A DNA stretch of 24,504 nt from Phaeoceros laevis (taxonomy: Eukaryota > Anthocerotophyta > Anthocerotopsida > Notothyladales): NCBI GenBank assembly GCA_049999765.1, contig JBNGIQ010005128.1:1-24504 (forward strand), given 5' to 3'. The translations under genes and the position numbers were made by a program. Positions within the stretch are counted from its first letter, which is position 1. Every line of letters begins with the position of its first letter. Shown here one piece after another: positions 20,801-24,504 of this stretch. The notes beneath the pieces were generated by a model, which was not told where the DNA came from, ran no database searches, and was given only the letters and a program-made list of their open reading frames with translations.

Positions 20801-20904
20801 ATATTGTGGATACTTGCTCCCGACTGCTAGATAGAGTTCCAGAGGATGCTGGGCCTATCATACTGAAGAGAGGTCATGGAGGAGCTTATTTGCCTATGAT
20901 GTAG
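11890..20904 (+). CDS. Spatacsin (SPG11-like) with C-terminal Spatacsin_C domain, uninterrupted ORF
   Basis: A single 3004-codon frame from ATG 11890 to TAG 20902-20904. The C-terminal part (roughly residues 2690-2980) carries the Spatacsin_C domain. Signature segments are EEALIVADAYGLNQPAEW, FYRAEVAARGDQIDF, FRSLLNHVHDIRVRIQLA and the final ILKRGHGGAYLPMM, which agree closely with the plant homologue as I remember it (At4g39420, also about 3000 residues). The N-terminal third has propeller-like strands (AVSPDCHFLAARDDHGLIFL near 440), and the middle is helical-repeat-like. Two disordered inserts are visible: an acidic Gly-rich one at about 114-171 and a polar one at about 2316-2404. In animals spatacsin works with spastizin and AP-5 in lysosome/endosome recycling; the plant role is little studied. 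Full length and an intact end argue for a functional gene. The absence of introns is odd (see findings). An AATAAA lies 13 bp after the stop. Confidence 0.9.
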   Translation: MAGDIRSVVLRSWPEWPLPLSDFCRAALSPVQDILLLLSRSGAVLTLPLGVGLPKVDEDASRSSVPTPLPLQHHVRSFAWAQCEAGGESELEQLVFTASTEGLCIYGWPGRNWGDGCPEQGAGQKEEAGDAGDAADRSGPGKAEPGSEGVGSREGEVFSVAEASLEDCDDGLCLHFARASSGQIASTRVSSSSRDFSRLIKLGLKQRSSRQLNGARILDGAREAGRYGILDIVSSSSHKVVALVFGKEEQPEQGMVDQELEDDVAHGFDEKVVAREASSKEWTKTKHGRVLAGRAPFVVLAMVQPWGVTFVACETEPETEAAEDDWVDFALSSDILVGLQGGGRASFWAASSGKVLASMDVRDHCQQPLSEDECRVAEGTRSRRGGKEFAWTGFSRKALWMERSEDLFKRGKPSGGESGASQVARHSTPIVHRFEHLAVSPDCHFLAARDDHGLIFLVSLDDHLAAALPSWHQLSSGESFDSNALEVASIDIGSCIPAGSALRRWWLQRPHNNELLPAAVGRSQEEKVSRAVSSSPISLAKESNYWLSGLVQGLRWKRRAVFCMQDGTQPLKEMVLSPYELITTSNKSGDPNIVQNDLYIASGVLDDINLTQTSSVEISDLRETQISFQYPLLPFCFRGSPYFVTPTGLHALVPPVAVGLGESVLTRPTVTGQWWPSGASFQDVINCGNYLEPNKCTGKLQRWQAEILDRSLIYDGLTETEQFCVQNGWSLSLLRLRRLELGLSFVQVDEIEQALESLMHTGSSELGVPRELFAAVELMIRGFGRDKDLCRSSRLLAVAALLATRLIHRQWLLTLHMQQDRVTSSVIPHALQLSSDLSELAGFLELVRGMQDRLRIRSREPYQGSNEHGNRSGLVALDEQPASKVATRATAETRLEIIDQSSAELLTSEHTGRILPLLQSSPGQTSSHSLSKSKVEMVADSVRRQPVHELPLLSEGIKEDWHIVAVENSGDMFSRWKTEGLDATAVVKDALQAGRVPLAIVQLQALYARENRQVDSEDVFREVQDIGRSIVYQLMSQGKIEEAIATLCALGEDVENALRELAFGTTRRKVRDLASAELQKHGWLGSFEAELLERIHHLEAVYPVSSFWTAYNTRLKYLESIGEAVGLQGGEKLGLSVGGGFIECGELDAVVRGSWGAEGGKEDISVPSGDQNNPLAGYFSAAAIWLFGWDKATFDRVLLDQPGIIGYSASWETKYNYHVARHNWGEVSSLLDDIPSYALQSGQLTVTSNSDHNAIELVIPEVQIMSISSDAMLSSWLRQMVEDKLLCKGIFLQATWKGTTELVALLARGERLFSHLDDPKPEPDASDSDSNVSRPVKEVDLDSRTIKAVQQLMVLHCVEHSLPQTLALHVDQRALNEDEEFASGMLAVADGCHWATWLLLFFLKGREYDAFVENAKAMVVAGSKDFNCSRVDDVDFIFRSFHDLSEAGGEKLALANLVYTPVPLRTYLWSGLKENSFSLSSNLSPQPRTTQFPTLWKHLTEWSEGDSHVPDLSFEGAARATNLHEYLSWRKGLYSSSCNEMSLLKMLPPSFPKNVRRLVQLSTEPDPERLLKLAASANFTHLEDGPSKWEALIKASIQEELYVKDSEQSESRVLYFLRRGRGVAAFEHLLNSRLENLGSQEIESSTVLSALTPSEQKLVSPAVLLAVRQYANLRVVTACVFFLELCGISGSMVRIIVQSLRRISEYLQEVTDREQHDSEAPADNRDFVIYQMERLIEDYIAEVMNTDDIFLLVGNASSHRVRQASFAILQLLEEAILSDYHKAKSSDYLQDHGVVSGEASGTGRPFTEQWALVTAFCHAHNFPASYAYLIALAKDNNWVDFLAQAQIQGCSLEMLIPLALNFTDKNLRSHILIVLKSLPSNLPKAADAFLSEEDGSPEELFTLIAKCEKAEKPAKALLQKARDLKWPLLPVVASCYNQVDPLLCLDVWLEIVAQAEEISAPDLVPHSDGIEDKNYHIQDATDRVFKKLKTAPGQMTEEAGTSSAVIASFAGTEQPNSQDKASFDDLSVDHASLAKKVAMFCERQVFFPLLRGFELFSPASSLLPFIRFLHAFSQMRLSEASALLTSFSGLLRGELEQARQSSIWITGAAISAADAMLDACPSPYERRCLLQLLSAADFGDGGPASIRFRRLYWKMQLAEPSLQENNLSVPGGTSLEDDELLTALEKQGRWEDARSWARQLDLKVGPSSSSAIHSVTESQAEAMVTDWKELLWDFPLERAALWGHCQSLFMKHSFPSRRAGMFFLKHAIEQESEIPSSELHQVFLLAFQCLRDPQVNIPADLLGQLETRVWMLAVEAEVETKGTGRTGGTRDPEAGLLLSSTQKGPTHFEKTQAVISSTNTPLRGGNSDGASETNVQGKQRQVGSSKSETSTAPRGLLPFTSDTNMEEAFSGWKKSVDELDAERAILNLLEAGHLAAAKQLQGTVSTVQSPIELLLLIAAEGIAMDERRVIADHLSPRVVEHLQVAGLVDDVTTLSKSQTLNILTTACREGCGRGFCRRIAAVVHIADSLELPFSEVFHKQPTELLQLLTLRGQDALAEAELLVATHTMAAGSIARILAESFLKGLVAAHRGGYLNASLKEEGPAPLLWRLSDFERWAQLCPSQSEVGHALMRLVISGQDMPLACEVELLILAHRFYEASACLDGLDVLVALASTRVELYVAKGAFVCLARLLTGVTNFHTWRFVLDLLVENGQLNLLLRTYTEVGLESAPSSRGFRLAVLSALKRFNPQDVDAMEQVYSHFGMDRELADLKQTRAQKALDLWVSQNDLERSEELLDVMRLFVEAAQLYAVVEAGNHAKQCCATASLISLQLRMPEQLWLNLSETNARRLLVEQPRFEEALIVADAYGLNQPAEWVPVIWNHMLLYPHQFDDFLNDFAATLPLTNAMFQELTRFYRAEVAARGDQIDFSKWLTPPGVQLEASLAKAFRSLLNHVHDIRVRIQLAIMATGFPDIVDTCSRLLDRVPEDAGPIILKRGHGGAYLPMM

Positions 20905-21618
20905 TTTACATTAGCGAATAAATAAGTGGGCATCTGCACAGTTTCCATAGAAACCAGGTTCACGATAGAGCGAAGCATCTGACTGGTGGTGGTCGAAGGA
21001 CAGATCAACTCGCTCCTGTGCTACGGTTGTTACATGTATCGTTTTGGGCCTTTCCAGTGATTTCAGACGGTACTAGATATCGGAACTGCTGTTACGAGGA
21101 CTTCTCCATTCATAAGCCCTGAAGCTGGTGTTGTTGAGTGATTGATTATTTCCTGACATCTTCGGACGTGATTAGGCAGAGGACGTAAAATCTGTAGCCA
21201 AATCAGGCCAGAATGCGGACAACCGAATACAGCTAGAGGGCGCAAGACAACATTATAAGACGAAATTAGGTAGGCTCTTTCTGACTATTCAGCCATGATG
21301 ATTATGCGTGCTGGGGACACCGCTCCCCGCAAACCAGGATGGAAATGTGTTAGCTGCAGAATATTTTGTCATTGCTGTGTGCTGTCCTGGAAAGGGATAT
21401 ACCAAATCTGCAGAAGTACTTCTGTTTCGGTCAGAAAGCTTGATTACCGAGCCTGTAATCTGTCATTGACCTGCGTAGCCAATCGGCCCTGCAGAGTCTT
21501 ATTTAGGCCGTCTAAGTGGTGCATGCCACATAAGAACGTCCGCTGGCATCAGAATGAGCCGTCGTAATGAATGTCGAGCACCGTAGCTATCGCTGTTATT
21601 TCATATGTTTCTGGACTG
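20905..21618. other. Convergent intergenic region with two 3' UTRs
   Basis: Spatacsin (+) and the ureide permease gene (-) end toward each other across 714 bp. AATAAA at 20917-20922 is close to the spatacsin stop. A 90-codon frame at 21295-21567 has no recognisable features. Nothing else was identified. Confidence 0.55.
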
Positions 21619-23894
21619 CTAGCATCTGTTGCCCGCGGAGGCAATAAGAATGCTGACTGCAATAGTGAACATGATCAGCATCCCCACCAGATAAATGTAA
21701 GTCCTGACTGAGGACTTATGATACTCCCCAAACAATACGATGCCCCAGAACGTGCCCACAAGTGGCAAGGCCTGCACCCAAAAGGCCCCGTCAGTCTGGC
21801 AACAACCAGGCATCACATTGGCTTCTCCTTCAAAAAATTAAGGGAGAAATCCATGCAGGTGATGCCAACGCTTGAATCGCAATAGGGAACAAGTGACCTC
21901 ACCTGCACAGCGTCTGCTGCTGCATAACCAGCTGCCTGTCCACCCATAAACTGGAACCCGTTTCCAAACCCACAGACTAAGCCTGCCATAATAGCCAGGT
22001 CCCGTCCCTTGAAGTCTCGAAAGTACGCTGACAGACTGGAGTTGGGTAGACCCAGAACCGGATGATACAAAAAATAAACATTGACACAAACGGCGCATAT
22101 GAAGAAGGCAGTGGAAAAGTAAAAGAATGTAGTGTACACCACCAAGTGTGGAACCCCAGGCTTCAGCAAGTGAAATTGATCGTTGGTTGCAATGTTGAAA
22201 AGCGGAGAGAAGAGGGCGTAGCAAAGCCCGCAGAAGGAAGCAAGAAGAAGTCCAAACTGGAACTTCGACCCTTTAACCTGAGCATTTGAGAGTGGATATA
22301 ACTAGAGCGAGTTAGAAATCGGAGGTGACTATCCCTGAGCTTTGGGGGGAGAGTTGCAAATGCGATTGATGTACTTTGACTCCTATGCTCAACGGTTTAG
22401 CAGGAGACACTGCCTCACAAAACAAAATTAGGACTCAGATCCTGCAACCCAAGCAGACCGTTTCTTGCTAAAGGAGTCGTAAACTTGCATTGTGTGGGAG
22501 CCTTGAAAGAATTCCCCATCAAAACATGAAAAAGCAAAACACCTAAACGACCACTGCATAGAGGAGATACAACAACCTTGATTGCTCTACTTTCTTCAAT
22601 GTACTTGAGGAACTCTGCACTTCCGACAACTAGCTTAGCTGTGTCTACTTCTGTCACCCTCTTCTTGGAGACAAGCGGATCATGTGCAGAACCCTGCTGT
22701 GTGTCCATGATACTTGGAAAACCTGTTCCACCACCAACCACAGAAATTTGATGCTAAGCTAGAAAATGCTCAGGTCAACAAGATGAAGTGAACCACTATA
22801 CACCCACCCCTGTCTGTTTTCTCTAGAAGAGTCAAGATTTCTAGCACGCCATCAGTCCATACAACATGTGCTTACCACATTTCTGTGCATCAGTAAACCC
22901 ATCATGCTTGGACTCCTCTTCATCACCTTGTATAAACCTAAACCAGAAAAAACGACTAGATAGTACGCTACATTTGCAGGTTGTATGGATATTGACATGT
23001 CGTGGTTTTCACGGATTGGAGTATTGTGGGTCAGATCGGCTACCTATATTCAGAACTGCTGCTGCCTTCACTGCTTAGCTTTGCTTGGATGTCAGCTGCA
23101 TTTGAGGCATGGCAGAAGGAACCCAAACACACAGCAACTAGAAAACATCCAACTCCAGGAAAAAGAACTTCTGCTCGATTTAGACCCTTATCAAGAAAGT
23201 AGTTGACTGTAGTCCCTGCAAAAAAAACCCCAGTAATACATGGACTCCTTTAGAGCCGCCGGCAAATCTGATCATTTGCCAAAAGCGCTAACCACCTCTC
23301 CAAACTCCCTCACCTCCAACCCTGTACTTCGCGAACTACTTACCACCAACCACAGCCAGACTTGCAGAGACAACTTCGGTCAAAGAGATGCCGACAAAGG
23401 CAAGTGAGTACTGCATCACAATGTTCCCAACACCTAGAGCCAGACCACCTGCCATTGCAAAGGCAACCGCAGAGCCATTCTCCTGCAAGACATGTCGCTC
23501 TTGTCAGAGCCATTAGGCCCTTCGTACCAGCAACTTTCACACAGAGTGTCGGAAGGACAATGCTGACAGCAACACCAGACAGTTCATTCCCTTAGGGCAT
23601 AGAACCAACCACGCCCAGCAGACCTGAGGCATCCCTAACTGGAGAACAGCTTCTGACCTGAAATAGCTGGGTTGTAAACCGAGGGAACTCGGGGGTAACG
23701 GGTCCGAATTCCCCAAGTGTCAACGCAAATCCGATGGCAACAAGATAAGTTGTGATAGCGTAATCCAAGTACGTGTGCTGTGGCAACCTTCCACGCCTCT
23801 CAAGTATGTTGAAGAACAGCGGCCATGAGCCCAGACACCACAAGGAGGCAAGGATGAGGACAATTGCCTCTGCTCTATCTTGGACAATCCACAT
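21619..23894 (-). CDS. Ureide permease (UPS family), seven exons
   Basis: Plant UPS proteins are plasma-membrane or ER carriers with about ten helices that move allantoin and other oxo-heterocycles such as uracil. Exons read from the right: 23658-23894, 23344-23482, 23044-23215, 22876-22937, 22577-22722, 21903-22277 and 21619-21771. All are GT-AG, the phases close, and the product is 427 residues (Arabidopsis members are about 390-415). Family landmarks are ILERRGRLPQHTYLDYAIT, FAMAGGLALGVGNIVMQYSL, FVGISLTEVVSASLAVV, NYFLDKGLNRAEVLFPGVGC, NIATNDQFHLLKPGVPHL, GFGNGFQFMGGQAAGYAAAD and ALPLVGTFWGIVLFGEYHKSS. The central loop (about residues 160-250) is long, acidic and polar, and I did not see the Walker A sequence reported for some UPS proteins. 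The start is the ATG at 23892-23894. A TTTCCAG acceptor just upstream could mean a 5' UTR intron. The gene appears intact. Confidence 0.92.
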
Positions 23895-24504
23895 AGTTGA
23901 CAATTCTGAATCTCGAAGTACGGTTTCCTGGAAATTCAGGAACTAAATGATGCTTTCACACTGATGGTATGTTTGTGCAAGGGCAATCAGGCCAGATGAT
24001 ATAACACTCCAAATTGCGCAGATGAAAAGCAGGATAGTGCCGTGTCAACATTTGCTGCAAGTGGAGCGGCATTGGCGCCCTCAACTCTCCTCTGGCACTA
24101 CATTGCCATGCTGATCGTCTAATATGGAGTAACCAGGAAACGCTGTGCTGCTAGACGAGAGGGGGAAAATCTGCTCTCCTGCCCCCGACAAACACCATAG
24201 CTTCAAGGGCAGCCGGCAAGAGGGCAACGTTGTGAACCAATCGAATAGGCCCGCTTGAGAGGGAATTCAGGCAATCCCGACGACGAACACCTGGCCCTTC
24301 GAACCTAGCATCTTCTGCAGATGTGACCTACGACACGTATCGGAGATCAGCAATTACGGACATCATGAAAGTAGAGAGGATTCTCCACGAGAGCAGATTG
24401 ACTTTCCAGTAATCCCCTTCCAGAGATGAAGGTAGCAGGCGCATTCCCCTGGCCCCGGCTACGAATCGAGGAGATTATAGTAGGGGTGTAGGACGGAACC
24501 ATAC
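23895..24504. other. Upstream region of the ureide permease gene
   Basis: No recognisable coding sequence in either direction. It should hold the 5' UTR and promoter of the minus-strand ureide permease. A possible 3' splice site (TTTCCAG on the minus strand, near 23926-23932) suggests a leader intron. No clear TATA box was seen. The window ends before any next gene. Confidence 0.45.

Noticed and set aside
21295-21567. 90-codon plus-strand ORF between spatacsin and ureide permease
   Set aside because: No recognisable domain, signal or composition; it lies where two 3' UTRs are expected.
1-24504. Search by eye for CRISPR arrays, rRNA, bacterial operons, intact transposons or viral genes
   Set aside because: None seen. 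Repeats are short and local, and gene structures are eukaryotic with GT-AG introns.

Overview
This is nuclear DNA from a streptophyte, most likely a non-seed land plant. The evidence is a set of genes split by short GT-AG introns (mostly about 60-300 bp), a plant ureide permease, a nuclear-encoded group II intron maturase, a PLS-type pentatricopeptide (PPR) pseudogene, a BAHD acyltransferase remnant and a plant-type spatacsin. Mid-range GC and tight gene spacing suggest a compact genome such as a hornwort or lycophyte, but the species cannot be fixed from the sequence. There are no bacterial operons, CRISPR arrays or rRNA genes.

Layout: 1-929 holds no recognisable gene but has small palindromes. 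930-2190 (+) is a decayed PPR gene. 2661-5138 (-) is an uninterrupted 825-codon maturase ORF with an N-terminal PPR-like segment and a degenerate reverse-transcriptase active site. 5407-5655 (+) is a BAHD acyltransferase C-terminal remnant, followed by about 1 kb without a clear gene. 6709-7284 (-) encodes a small JTB-like secretory-pathway membrane protein. It is divergent from 7629-10637 (+), a 14-exon STE24-type CAAX protease whose sixth exon carries a 100-N assembly gap that appears spurious. 10899-11645 (-) is a three-exon, 192-residue single-pass membrane protein that I cannot name firmly. It is divergent from 11890-20904 (+), a 3004-codon spatacsin ORF with no interruption. 21619-23894 (-) is a seven-exon ureide permease, convergent with spatacsin. 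The end of the window is its upstream region.

These are independent housekeeping genes, not one pathway: organelle intron splicing, CAAX-protein processing in the ER, endolysosomal trafficking and ureide/nucleobase transport. The most unusual locus is the maturase. It seems to join the start of a PPR protein (targeting peptide plus about two 35-residue repeats), a proline-rich repeat linker, a catalytically dead RT and a well-kept maturase domain X. Exon models for the spliced genes were built by hand from splice sites, reading phase and remembered family sequences; no search was run.
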